In this document: positions 48,615 through 56,910 of the stretch, one piece after another
How the letters are laid out: each line of letters starts with the position of its first letter
How positions within the stretch are numbered: position 1 is the first letter of the stretch
Assembly (NCBI RefSeq): GCF_034119865.1
Contig: NZ_CP139421.1
Span: forward strand, 1,860,001-1,924,000
Source: Algoriphagus sp. NG3
GTDB taxonomy: Bacteria > Bacteroidota > Bacteroidia > Cytophagales > Cyclobacteriaceae
Direction: 5' to 3'
Length of the DNA: 64,000 bases
The notes under the pieces: generated by a model
The model's database searches: none
What the model was told of the DNA's origin: nothing
What the model saw: the letters and a program-made list of their open reading frames with translations, nothing else
Program-made: the position numbers and the translations under genes

Positions 48615-49355
48615 ATGAAATCAGTACTAATCACAGGAGCAAACAAAGGTGTTGGATATGAAACGGCGCGTCAATTATTAAAAAATGGTTTTTTTGTCTA
48701 TCTGGGCAGTCGCAAAATAGACAATGGTTTGAAAGCGGTAAAGAAACTTAAAGCCGAAGGTTTGGACAATGTAAAAGCCATTCAACTAGACGTAACCAAT
48801 CAGAGATCAATAGATTCTGCCCGTGCTGAAATAGGCGAAAAATCCAACGTTTTAGATGCCCTCATCAACAATGCAGGGATAAGTGGAGGAGGCTTCCCAC
48901 AAACAGCACTTGATTCGGACATCAATACGTATAAGGAGGTTTTTGACACCAACCTTTTTGGCGTTGTGAGGGTAACCCAATCCTTTATTGATTTACTAAA
49001 AAAGTCTTCAGAACCGAGAATCGTAAACGTATCTTCAAGTGGATGTTCCATTACTCTGCACAGCGATCCTAATTGGGAATTCTACCATCATAAGGCAGCA
49101 GTTTACGGTCCTTCCAAAGCAGCAATGAATATGTACACGGTCTGTCTTGCCTATGAATTACGGGATACTGCCTTTAAGGTAAATGCAGTTGATCCGGGGT
49201 TTGTTGCCACTGATTTTAACAATCATAATGGGACAGATACTGCAGAAAATGCCGGAATCCGTATTGCCAAATATACCATGATAGACCAGGAAGGCCCAAG
49301 TGGAAAATTCATCAGTGAATACCATAATCAGGAAACGGGAAAAATACCTTGGTAG
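48615..49355 (+). CDS. SDR family oxidoreductase
   Basis: The 246-aa classical SDR has the NAD(P) loop ITGANKGVGYETARQL, the structural motif LINNAGISGGG, a serine in IVNVSSSGCSI and catalytic Tyr/Lys in VYGPSKAAMNMY. It ends with VNAVDPGFVATDFNNH. The sequence resembles carbonyl-reductase-like enzymes, so reduction of a small aldehyde or ketone is plausible. It follows Crp copy 2 and a perfect palindrome, so the regulator probably controls it. No operon partner follows within 260 bp. Confidence 0.92.
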   Translation: MKSVLITGANKGVGYETARQLLKNGFFVYLGSRKIDNGLKAVKKLKAEGLDNVKAIQLDVTNQRSIDSARAEIGEKSNVLDALINNAGISGGGFPQTALDSDINTYKEVFDTNLFGVVRVTQSFIDLLKKSSEPRIVNVSSSGCSITLHSDPNWEFYHHKAAVYGPSKAAMNMYTVCLAYELRDTAFKVNAVDPGFVATDFNNHNGTDTAENAGIRIAKYTMIDQEGPSGKFISEYHNQETGKIPW

Positions 49356-49618
49356 TCTCAGACTATTATCTGATTCACTCAAAATTCATGAATCCTATTG
49401 AAACCACATCCTGTAACTGTTTCCAGTCAAATACCCAGATAACAAGCAAGGGCTAATGCATTAACTGCAGAACTTAAATTATGGTATAACAAAATAAATA
49501 AGTGTTATGAGTTAGTATGAGTTAGTAAAAATGACTTTTTCAACAAACAAATTTGGACCTTTCAACAAACTTCATTTCTGGGACTCCACCGACCTTTGTA
49601 TTGTAAAAAAGTACAGAA

Positions 49619-50428
49619 ATGAAAAGAACAGTTTTGATTACAGGGGCATTTGCGGGCATAGGCAAAGCTACTGCCCTTCTCTTAGCAGCAAAAGGATATA
49701 ACGTTTTTGGTGCTGCACGGCGGGTTGATAGAATGGAGGAATTGAAAGAGTTAGGCATCAAACCCGTCGCATTAGACCTTGCCAATGATGAAAGTTTAAT
49801 AGACGCAGTCAATCATATTATGAAGGAAGTCGGGCATATAGATGTTTTAATAAACAATACAGGCTTTGGTTCCTATGGTGCTATTGAAGATGTAAACATA
49901 GACGATGCACGCTATCAACTGGAGGTCAATGTCATGGGGGCTATGCGTCTGGCCCAATTGGTATTGCCTCAAATGCGGGAAAACGGACAGGGTAAAATCA
50001 TCAATATCTCCTCAGTTGGAGGCAAAGTGGCCATGCCCATGGGTGGATGGTATCATGCAAGCAAATTTGCCCTGGAAGCATTGAGTGATAGTATGCGGAT
50101 GGAAGTAAAACCCTTTGGAATAGATGTTATCGTTGTGGAACCGGGTGCGACAAAATCAGAATGGGGCAACATTGCCTTTAAAAGCCTCATAAAGGTTTCA
50201 GGCGATACGCCCTACAAAGAGCTGGCCTACAAAGTTTATAATGCCTTCGAAAAAGCAGCTTCAAACGTTTCCTCCCCTGAAACCATTGCACCACTTATTC
50301 TTAAAGCCGTTACATCCAAACGACCTCACACAAGATACGCTAAATGGGATGCGAAATTTTTGTTAGTTTTAAGAAGGATTTTAACAGACAATTTGATGGA
50401 TAAATTGATTATGGGACAGGCAAAATAA
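49619..50428 (+). CDS. SDR family oxidoreductase paired with AraC regulator
   Basis: The 269-aa classical SDR has VLITGAFAGIGKATALLL, LINNTGFGSYG, INISSVGGKVAMP and the active-site WYHASKFALEAL. VEPGATKSEW follows the Rossmann core. It is similar to short-chain dehydrogenases found next to AraC regulators; the AraC gene starts six bases after its stop, so the two are co-transcribed. The 260-bp region before it contains no clear palindrome of the Crp type. The substrate is unknown. Confidence 0.92.
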   Translation: MKRTVLITGAFAGIGKATALLLAAKGYNVFGAARRVDRMEELKELGIKPVALDLANDESLIDAVNHIMKEVGHIDVLINNTGFGSYGAIEDVNIDDARYQLEVNVMGAMRLAQLVLPQMRENGQGKIINISSVGGKVAMPMGGWYHASKFALEALSDSMRMEVKPFGIDVIVVEPGATKSEWGNIAFKSLIKVSGDTPYKELAYKVYNAFEKAASNVSSPETIAPLILKAVTSKRPHTRYAKWDAKFLLVLRRILTDNLMDKLIMGQAK

Positions 50429-50434
50429 CGGCTT

Positions 50435-51244
50435 ATGGAAAGCCTCCAGATTATACAACATAACATTTTGTACTCCTGTTCTTATCAAAAAGAGCAAAGT
50501 TCTGAGCAATTTTTACCCGAACATAGTCTGGGTATCACATTGTCCGGTGAAGCCGAGTATTTTACCAATGAAGGTTCCTATCTAGTGAAGCCAGGCACCA
50601 TAGGTTTAATGCGTAGGAACCAATTGGTCAAAAAATACAAAAAGCCTTCCATTACCGGTGAACCCTTTAAAATGATAGGTGTGTTTTTAGACCAGAAAAC
50701 ACTGCGGCAATACGCTGCAGAAAATGCTATTGGGGAGCAACAGCCTTATCAGGGAAACTCAGTCATCCAGCTCACCGGAAACCCGGTCATCAAAGGCTTT
50801 TTTGATTCACTGATCCCCTATGAATGCCATCCAGAAAAGCTCTCTGACAAATTATGCAAGCTAAAAACCTGGGAAGCAATTGAGCTTTTGTTGCAAATCG
50901 ACCCGTCTTTCAAAAACTTTTTGTTTGATTTCAAGGAACCCCATAAAATAGACCTGGAAAATTTCATGAATTTGAATTACCTCTATAATGTACCGATAGG
51001 TACTTTCGCCAAATTAACGGGTCGGAGCCTTTCTACATTCAAAAGGGATTTTTTTAAAATTTTCGAAGCCACACCGGAAAAATGGGTGCAAAGGAAACGT
51101 TTGCAGATGGCACATTATCTCATTACGCAAAAGAAAAAGAGACCTACTGATGTATATCTTGAGGTCGGTTTTGAAAACCTTTCACATTTCTCATTTGCTT
51201 TCAAAAAATATTATGGTTTTGCACCAAGTGAAGCCGGTAACTAA
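50435..51244 (+). CDS. AraC family transcription regulator
   Basis: The 269-aa protein has an N-terminal cupin-like sensing domain (HSLGITLSGEAEYFTNEGSYLVKPGTIGLMRRNQL) and a C-terminal AraC double helix-turn-helix (about 165-265). The latter contains FAKLTGRSLSTFKRDFFKIFEATPEKWVQRKRLQMAHYL and DVYLEVGFENLSHFSFAFKKYYGFAPSE. It is in an operon with the SDR gene upstream (six-base gap) and likely controls it. The inducer is unknown. Confidence 0.93.
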   Translation: MESLQIIQHNILYSCSYQKEQSSEQFLPEHSLGITLSGEAEYFTNEGSYLVKPGTIGLMRRNQLVKKYKKPSITGEPFKMIGVFLDQKTLRQYAAENAIGEQQPYQGNSVIQLTGNPVIKGFFDSLIPYECHPEKLSDKLCKLKTWEAIELLLQIDPSFKNFLFDFKEPHKIDLENFMNLNYLYNVPIGTFAKLTGRSLSTFKRDFFKIFEATPEKWVQRKRLQMAHYLITQKKKRPTDVYLEVGFENLSHFSFAFKKYYGFAPSEAGN

Positions 51245-51279
51245 ACTAGTGCAAAGTTTTTCCACCATAAAATAGAGCC

Positions 51280-51462
51280 CTAAAGCTCCCAATCATACGC
51301 AATGGAATAATACCCATCTTCAGTTAGGATCAAATGGTCCAGTATCGGGACATCCAGGATCTTACCCGATTCTTTGATCCTTTGAGTCAACCTTCTGTCC
51401 TGGTCAGATGGCATAAGGTTTCCACTCGGATGATCAACACCCAATACTCCTGCCGAGAGGGG
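51280..51462 (-). pseudogene. RadC-family (JAB domain) C-terminal remnant
   Basis: The minus strand reads GVLGVDHPSGNLMPSDQDRRL followed by a helix and VPILDHLILTEDGYYSIAYDWEL before a stop. This is the last third of the RadC/JAMM domain. The HPSGN...SDQD motif is kept, but the first metal-binding His position reads Asp, and there is no start or N-terminal part. The break coincides with a group II intron-like remnant. RadC-like genes are frequent on mobile elements in this phylum. Confidence 0.75.
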
Positions 51463-51540
51463 AACGTACAGCCTGTCCCGATTTTCGGGAGTTCTGTAAG
51501 AGGCTTAGGGGTGAGACTCCCATTTACCTACTCTTCCGTT
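51463..51540 (+). mobile_element. Probable group II intron 3'-end remnant interrupted by a palindrome
   Basis: GAACGTACAG at 51463-51473, then TTCTGTAAGAGGCTTAGGGG and GTGAGACTCCC...TTACCTACTC, resemble the end of domain V and domain VI of bacterial group II introns. Between ACAG and TTCTG lies TCCCGATTTTCGGGA (51476-51490), a short palindrome apparently inserted. No intron-encoded protein is present. The assignment is from memory of consensus intron ends. Confidence 0.4.
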
Positions 51541-51606
51541 GGTGGTATGTGGCTTTCAGTTGTCTGCTGTGTTTGCGGAAAAAATAAAAAGCTGGGAAGG
51601 AAAAAT

Positions 51607-52518
51607 TCAATTAAACGATTGTCTATACTTCAAAGGTGTCATTTCGGTTTTCTTTTTAAATAGTCGGTTGAATGATTGTGATTGCTCAAAACCTAATTCA
51701 TAGGCAATTTCGCTTACGGATAAGTTTGTCGTTAAAAGTTTTTCTTTTGCTTTTTCAATGAGTTTTTCGTGAATGTGTTGTTGGGCGTTTTGTCCTGTCA
51801 GCAAGCGTAACATATCGCTTAAATAATTTGCAGAGAAATGGAGCTTGTTGGCTAAGTATTCTACTGTTGGCAATCCGCTTTTTAATGTTTCTGCGTTATC
51901 AAAATAATCTATTAGCAACCGCTCCATTTTAGAGAGCAAATCGTTGTTTACGGTTTTTCGGGTAATAAATTGGCGTTCGTAAAAACGATTGCAATAAGTC
52001 AACAGCAAATCAATTTGCGACAGAATAATATTTTGCGTATGCTTGTCAATATGCCGGTATTCCTTTTCTATTTTTTGGAATATCTCAATGACATTTTTTT
52101 CTTCCTGATCAGAAAGGTGCAACGCTTCACCTAGGGAATATGAAAAAAAACCGTAATTCTTGATTGTGCTTTGCAATGGGTGTCTTTTCAAAAAATCAGC
52201 ATGAAAAATCAATACATATCCTGTTCCAGCCGTTTCGTTGAAAGCGTTGTTTTTATCTACTTCAACAGATTGAACTTGCTTGGGTGCAATAAAGGTCATT
52301 GTCCCTTTGTCAAAATCATAATATTGCTGCCCGTATTTTATTTTGGACTGGATATTGTTTTTTAGAGAGATAACATAAAAATCAGTAGAAAAACGCTGCC
52401 ACAAATCAGAGTTTACAGCGTGTATTTCAGAAACCAAAACCACACTTACCAATGGATGCAAGGGTGGTGGAATGGATAGTAAACGATGAAATTGGGATAA
52501 AGAGTTAATTGTCTGCAT
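51607..52518 (-). CDS. AraC family transcription regulator
   Basis: The 303-aa protein has an N-terminal cupin-type domain (KYGQQYYDFDKGTMTFIAPKQVQSVEV) and a C-terminal AraC HTH (about 205-300). The HTH reads VEYLANKLHFSANYLSDMLRLLTGQNAQQHI and VSEIAYELGFEQSQSFNRLFKKKTEMTPLKYRQ. It is AT-richer than its surroundings. It lies 32 bp downstream of the small membrane protein gene on the same strand, so the order is hydrolase, membrane protein, regulator. It probably controls these genes (inference). Confidence 0.92.
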   Translation of the reverse strand: MQTINSLSQFHRLLSIPPPLHPLVSVVLVSEIHAVNSDLWQRFSTDFYVISLKNNIQSKIKYGQQYYDFDKGTMTFIAPKQVQSVEVDKNNAFNETAGTGYVLIFHADFLKRHPLQSTIKNYGFFSYSLGEALHLSDQEEKNVIEIFQKIEKEYRHIDKHTQNIILSQIDLLLTYCNRFYERQFITRKTVNNDLLSKMERLLIDYFDNAETLKSGLPTVEYLANKLHFSANYLSDMLRLLTGQNAQQHIHEKLIEKAKEKLLTTNLSVSEIAYELGFEQSQSFNRLFKKKTEMTPLKYRQSFN

Positions 52519-52550
52519 ATCTATATGAAATTCCGAAGAGGATTAAAGCA

Positions 52551-52865
52551 CTAATTTCTATGGTTAGCCAAAGTAATTGTTTTGAAAAAAAAACCGTCTA
52601 AAGCAATCCCGTGCAAACGGGCTACAACAATCCCGAAAGTTAGAAAAAACAACACCGCACACACCACTAGTTTCCAATTGCTCCATTGATTGTAAAAAAT
52701 GAGCAAAATCCCTAATCCAATTAGAAATCCCCATTTAACCCGCACTTCAATCATTTGATTTTGGTTTTCGGATAAAGGAATGTTACTGATTATGTTGGGC
52801 TTGTATGTTAGAACACACCCTGCGATAAGCAAAACTGCTCCGAATATTTTTAGAAAAACTGTCAT
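52551..52865 (-). CDS. Small integral membrane protein
   Basis: The 104-aa protein has three clear hydrophobic segments (about 5-22, 50-60 and 65-88), and a hydrophilic loop between the first two contains NQNQMIEVRVKWG. I do not recognise a family. Its ATG overlaps the hydrolase stop as TAATG (52863-52867), so it is translationally coupled to that gene. Codon use is AT-rich like the neighbours. Confidence 0.75.
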   Translation of the reverse strand: MTVFLKIFGAVLLIAGCVLTYKPNIISNIPLSENQNQMIEVRVKWGFLIGLGILLIFYNQWSNWKLVVCAVLFFLTFGIVVARLHGIALDGFFFKTITLANHRN

Positions 52866-53779
52866 TATTCCTGCAAAAGATTTTCCCGAAAGAATGGGAC
52901 TAATTTATCCAATGCTTCTGCTGTTGCTTCGGGTTTGTCGTACAAATCATAATGCCCCGCACCATTTACGATATGGATTTTTTTGTTTTTGGAAGCGGCT
53001 TTTTTGTATAAGTCAAAACCATCTCTGTATGAACCGAAAGCACCAACTTTGTCGCCAACGATAATCAATAATGGTTGTGTAAGCATAAAATCTGCAAGAT
53101 GAAAAGCATCAAACATTATTAAGTCCGGCATACTTGCAAAAAGCAATTTATTGTTTGAAGTCGGAAATTCGCCTCTTGGCGTTCTGTAATAATCAATAGC
53201 CTCCAACATATCCAAATCGTTTATTCCTGCTTGTTTTGCTTCTTCGGAAGAATTGGGTGTCCAATTTGTAATAATCGATTCTGCCCCATTGGCTTCCGCA
53301 GTCCGTTGCGAAGAAACAGCCTCTAATGTTTCTAAAAAATTTGCTTCTCTGAATGCTCTGCCTATGTTCACTCCAGAAACCGTCGCCACTGCTCTTATTC
53401 GCCTTTCTTTCAATGCTGCATTTGTAGCGTAACCACCTCCTGCACAAATGCCCAATAAACCGATACGATTTTTATCTACAAAATTTAATGTAGTAAGATA
53501 ATCTACGGCATAGCGTATGTCTTCTACACGGGTGGTTAGGTCTTCCAAATATCTTGGTTCTCCACCGCTTTCGCCTTGAAAAGAAGCATCATAAGCCAAA
53601 GCAATAAACCCTTTTTTGGCAAGTTTCCCTGCATACAAACCGGCGGTTTGTTCTTTTACGCTACCTCCCGGGTGAACGCAAACAATAGCTGGATAATTTT
53701 GTGTTTCATCAAAATTGTCGGGCAAATTAAGATGGGCTGCCGTGTCCCAATTTCTGTTTTTGAATTTTACTTTTCGCAT
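52865..53779 (-). CDS. Alpha/beta hydrolase (dienelactone hydrolase-like)
   Basis: The 304-aa protein has an alpha/beta-hydrolase fold with oxyanion loop VCVHPGGSVKEQ, a nucleophile elbow GLLGICAGGGYA, in which cysteine takes the serine position as in dienelactone hydrolases, and acid and base in IVGDKVGAF and GAGHYDLYD. No signal peptide, so it is cytoplasmic. It hydrolyses an ester or lactone; the substrate is unknown. It begins an operon with the small membrane protein and AraC gene. The AT-rich coding suggests horizontal transfer. Confidence 0.87.
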   Translation of the reverse strand: MRKVKFKNRNWDTAAHLNLPDNFDETQNYPAIVCVHPGGSVKEQTAGLYAGKLAKKGFIALAYDASFQGESGGEPRYLEDLTTRVEDIRYAVDYLTTLNFVDKNRIGLLGICAGGGYATNAALKERRIRAVATVSGVNIGRAFREANFLETLEAVSSQRTAEANGAESIITNWTPNSSEEAKQAGINDLDMLEAIDYYRTPRGEFPTSNNKLLFASMPDLIMFDAFHLADFMLTQPLLIIVGDKVGAFGSYRDGFDLYKKAASKNKKIHIVNGAGHYDLYDKPEATAEALDKLVPFFRENLLQE

Positions 53780-54278
53780 TGTTTTATTTCTTTTACGTTT
53801 AACAATGCAAAATTCGTCTTCCTCTAAAAAGTAAATGTTCCCAAATCAAGGTTGTTTGTAACCAAATCAGGGACAGGTATTTGAAATAATATTTAGTTTC
53901 CATACAAGCTTCCCCGAAAATGTCATCTGTTGTTTCTGTGTCGTCTTTTTAAATCGGGTCTGGCAAGAAAACCGTACCCTCATCGTCCCACAGAACTCCC
54001 CAAGACCCGGACTGGCTGTGCGTGAAACGCTCATCCGCCGCAGCAGAATACCTGCCTGGCGGCCTTTAGGTTTATAAGTCGCTTCGTACTAATGCACTTC
54101 AGGCAAACTGATTTTCAATACTTTAGCGCACCCAGGGTGTTTTCTTGCGCAACAGGAAAGTGCATCACATCAATAATTGAAACAACTTCATCTTTAATTT
54201 TGACGTTTATTAGAGAGGTACTTGTGTCACCTACTTATTTATACGTTTTTTGTCCGTTTACACATTGCTTGTTTTTCA
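53780..54278. other. Intergenic region with nested inverted repeats
   Basis: No gene is supported in this 499-bp stretch. ATGCACTT (54092-54099) pairs with AAGTGCAT (54158-54165) and encloses GCGCA/TGCGC (54127-54131 and 54146-54150), a possible structured or mobile element. The part near 54000 is GC-richer and reads as broken coding sequence. Confidence 0.35.
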
Positions 54279-54674
54279 TCATAGCATCTGTACAATTTGA
54301 ATTTGATTGCCACAAGTATCATTAAATACAGCAATTTGGACTGTTCCCATTTTTGTTGGCTGCACACTAAACTCAACTCCTAAACTTGAAAGTCTTTCAA
54401 ATTCTGCTTGTACATCTTCGCAATTGAATTGAGTGTATGGAATACCAGCATCAAACAAAGCCTTTTGATAAATTCTGGCAGGCTCAAAATGATTTGGTGA
54501 AGGTTCTAACAGGATTTCCGCTCCATCAGGTTCTTCTTTACTTACAACTGTCAACCAACGATTACCTTCACTAAGAGGGATGTCAATTTTTTTGATGAAG
54601 CCTAATTTTTCAGAATAGAACTTCAGTGCTTTTTCTTGGTCTTGCACCGGAATGCCAATTACTTTTACTTTCAT
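54279..54674 (-). CDS. VOC (glyoxalase/bleomycin resistance) superfamily protein
   Basis: The 131-aa protein has the beta-alpha-beta-beta-beta repeat of the VOC fold. It starts VKVIGIPVQDQEKALKFYSEKLGF, continues with RWLTVVSKEEPDGAEILLEP and VQAEFERLSSLGVEFSVQPTKMG, and ends VAVFNDTCGNQIQIVQ-like. Such small single-domain proteins bind metals or drugs or act as dioxygenase or isomerase domains. The usual N-terminal metal His is replaced by Gly-Ile-Pro, so the activity is uncertain. It is part of the AT-rich patch. Confidence 0.88.
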   Translation of the reverse strand: MKVKVIGIPVQDQEKALKFYSEKLGFIKKIDIPLSEGNRWLTVVSKEEPDGAEILLEPSPNHFEPARIYQKALFDAGIPYTQFNCEDVQAEFERLSSLGVEFSVQPTKMGTVQIAVFNDTCGNQIQIVQML

Positions 54675-54713
54675 TTTTTAAATATTTTATGTTTGAGAAG
54701 CAAAAAACTCAAA

Positions 54714-55094
54714 TCAAATATTGTCAGACTTTGCAAAAGTTGCTCTTTTTTGGAATTCCGTTGGTTTTAGTCCAAATTTTCTTTTAAATAATGTGCTGAA
54801 AGAGCTAGGGCTTCCAAAACCAACATCAAAACAAGTATCTGCAATTCCTTGTCCGCTTGTTAAAAGTTCTTTAGACTTCATTAATCGTTTGTCAATAAGA
54901 TACTGTTTGGGTGTTTGTCCGTAATACCGTTTAAAAAGTCTAAGCAAATGGAATTTAGAAGTATATCGAATATGAGAAAGGAAGTTTAAGTTCAATTCCT
55001 TGTCGTAATGAATATTAATGTAATGTCTTGTCCCAATTACAGTGTCAAGTTGCCCATTGTTGGGTAGCAGATTTTTTTGATGCGGCTTATTTCC
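54714..55094 (-). pseudogene. AraC-type DNA-binding domain without a start codon
   Basis: The frame from 55094 to 54714 reads a complete AraC HTH: INIHYDKELNLNFLSHIRYTSKFHLLRLFKRYYGQTPKQYLIDKRL followed by IADTCFDVGFGSPSSFSTLFKRKFGLKPTEFQKR. The only start codons are a TTG inside the first helix and none before, and the region upstream overlaps an SDR remnant in another frame. I call it a truncated gene. If TTG (54993-54995) is used, a 93-aa product lacking the first helix would result. Confidence 0.6.
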
Positions 55095-55267
55095 TTAAAA
55101 TAGTCTGTCATAATGTTAAAGGCTTTTAATTCGAAAATACAGACATTATTGACAAGAATGTCAATGTCTCCCAACTCATTCAGAAGCGCATTTACCTCTT
55201 CAGCATCAGAAAAATCAGCTGCAATTCCACTAACTGTACCTTGGGGATATTCATGCTTTAATTTATA
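55037..55267 (-). pseudogene. SDR oxidoreductase fragment
   Basis: On the minus strand YKLKHEYPQGTVSGIAADFSD continues to IDILVNNVCIFELKAF and stops at 55037. This is the middle of a short-chain dehydrogenase, with D-I-L-V-N-N kept but no cofactor loop or active-site Tyr. It overlaps the start of the AraC fragment in a different frame, marking a recombination junction. Confidence 0.65.
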
Positions 55268-55355
55268 AAATCAGAACTCAAATTTCTCAAAAGCTCTTTT
55301 TAGCAAAGTTAGCAAGAGTCCCATTCAGAATGTCCATCACCAATTATCCCTTGGA

Positions 55356-56318
55356 CTATAAATCCATATTCACTTCCAACTCCATGTAATGAAAAATGCT
55401 CATATTATAGGTACTATTGTTATATATCACACCTACATAATAATCGCCCGATTCCCATTCCTTTTCTCCAGAAATTGGTGAAGGGGAAGGTGAATTATTG
55501 TCGTAATCGGCTCCTATTTTCAATCTTGAGATTTCCGGAAAACCTTCCCTTTCTAAATTCATATGGCTCCACCGCTCGGTCTGCTCCATATTTTTATGCT
55601 CGAACACATCTACCACCACGGCTTTAGAAAAATCAATTGCATCAATAGACTCTGGAAGATGGTTATACTTCTTGTTGATAAGCAGGACATAAATTTTACC
55701 GTCCCCTTTAATCCCGCTGATAGTAGCACCTGCACTAAGAACCTCTTCTTTTCTAATACCCACTTGATAGTCACCATACTCCAAGGTAACTGGGTCACGG
55801 TATCCGCCAAGACTAAGAATATATAAAACCCTATTCCCGTCGTTTCTCGCAGAAACCGACAATTCAAATAAAACAGGATCCACAGGCAGGTTTTCCGGAG
55901 CATAGATTGTGATGCTTCGTTTTTCTTCCAGCTGACTGCCATTTTCATCAATCACGATTATGAGAAAGTCATACCTGCCTTCCACTGCATCTTCAGGAAT
56001 ATCAAAATGCTTGTGTACGTTAGTGTTTTTGACACCTTTGTACTGATCCCAAGTCAACTCAAAACTCCACGCTCCCGCATAAGTCTCACCTGCTATAGGC
56101 TCAATCTTCACCGTCACCAAGTCTATCTTATCCCCGGCAACTATCTCTGCATTCAGATGAAAATCCCTTCCTATAACCCCAATTTCGTTATTATTCAGTC
56201 CGATCTCCACATTATCGATAGTAGGTGAATCCACCTTCGGCTCAGGATCATCTTCACAGGAACTGATTGCGAAGGTGGCAAAAAGTGCGAATAGCAGGAT
56301 GTTTAATTTATTTTTCAT
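55356..56318 (-). CDS. DUF4625-like lipoprotein
   Basis: The 320-aa lipoprotein has signal peptide and lipobox (FAISSCEDDPEP), then PTIDNVEIGLNNNEIGVIGRDFHLNAEI and VDLVTVKIEP-like strands, the DUF4625 signature (residues about 30-140, including GVKNTNVHKHFDIPEDAVEGRYDF). The C-terminal half is a further beta-rich domain. The N-terminus of a paralog lies at 1-183. It follows the phosphoesterase and small membrane protein genes and probably belongs to the surface part of the second SusC/SusD locus. Function unknown. Confidence 0.85.
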   Translation of the reverse strand: MKNKLNILLFALFATFAISSCEDDPEPKVDSPTIDNVEIGLNNNEIGVIGRDFHLNAEIVAGDKIDLVTVKIEPIAGETYAGAWSFELTWDQYKGVKNTNVHKHFDIPEDAVEGRYDFLIIVIDENGSQLEEKRSITIYAPENLPVDPVLFELSVSARNDGNRVLYILSLGGYRDPVTLEYGDYQVGIRKEEVLSAGATISGIKGDGKIYVLLINKKYNHLPESIDAIDFSKAVVVDVFEHKNMEQTERWSHMNLEREGFPEISRLKIGADYDNNSPSPSPISGEKEWESGDYYVGVIYNNSTYNMSIFHYMELEVNMDL

Positions 56319-56640
56319 AATAGAAATTGGTTATAGTTGGTAACTAGAGAAAGTGATATTATTGCCTACTTCAGGGACACCGATCAGCTAGGAGAAATCA
56401 TCAGCTTCCATGGGAATCAATAAATTGCTCATAAGAGAACTTGTGCATAGGAATGACTGATGACCAGTATAGCTTCCACACCTCCCATTCTCCTTTACTG
56501 ACAATAGAGAGTAGAGAAGCTCTAAATAAATGCAATAACGTTGCAAATATAAACAATGAACTTCTTGGCACAACGGTACACCTAAAAAAATAATACGGTT
56601 TATGAAGCATGGTTCCTAAACACTTTGAATCATCCTATGT
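56319..56640. other. Intergenic region
   Basis: 322 bp between the DUF4625 and CBU_0592-like genes. Two overlapping minus-strand frames of 61-69 codons look random. No terminator or promoter was recognised. Confidence 0.3.
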
Positions 56641-56910
56641 TTATTTGATTCCATCTGAACCAGTTTCCTTTTTTAAAAGCTTGTTATGGAGCATCCCATA
56701 CACAGCTATCATTCCCCAAATGCCATTTACAAAAACAGAAGGATAAGAAGAATCATACCATGTATTTAAGCAGACAAGGACAGCACCAAAAAGATTGGCC
56801 AGGTGATATCTTTTTTGATCGGGTTTCCACTTACCCGCAACCAAAAGTGCATAGGATATCAAAAACAAGGCAGCGCCTAACCAACCGGCGGAATCCATCC
56901 AAAATTTCAT
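56641..56910 (-). CDS. CBU_0592-like small membrane protein
   Basis: The 89-aa protein has three hydrophobic segments, beginning WLGAALFLISYALLVAG and followed by YHLANLFGAVLVCLNTWY and VFVNGIWGMIAVYGML. This matches the short CBU_0592 family pattern (GW-G...YLLVSLG, NLLGA, N..W). It overlaps the phosphoesterase gene by four bases, so translation is coupled. The function of the family is unknown. Confidence 0.8.
   Translation of the reverse strand: MKFWMDSAGWLGAALFLISYALLVAGKWKPDQKRYHLANLFGAVLVCLNTWYDSSYPSVFVNGIWGMIAVYGMLHNKLLKKETGSDGIK

Noticed and set aside
51334..51663. 109-codon plus-strand ORF
   Set aside because: It crosses the RadC remnant and intron-like sequence on the wrong strand and shows no protein-like composition.
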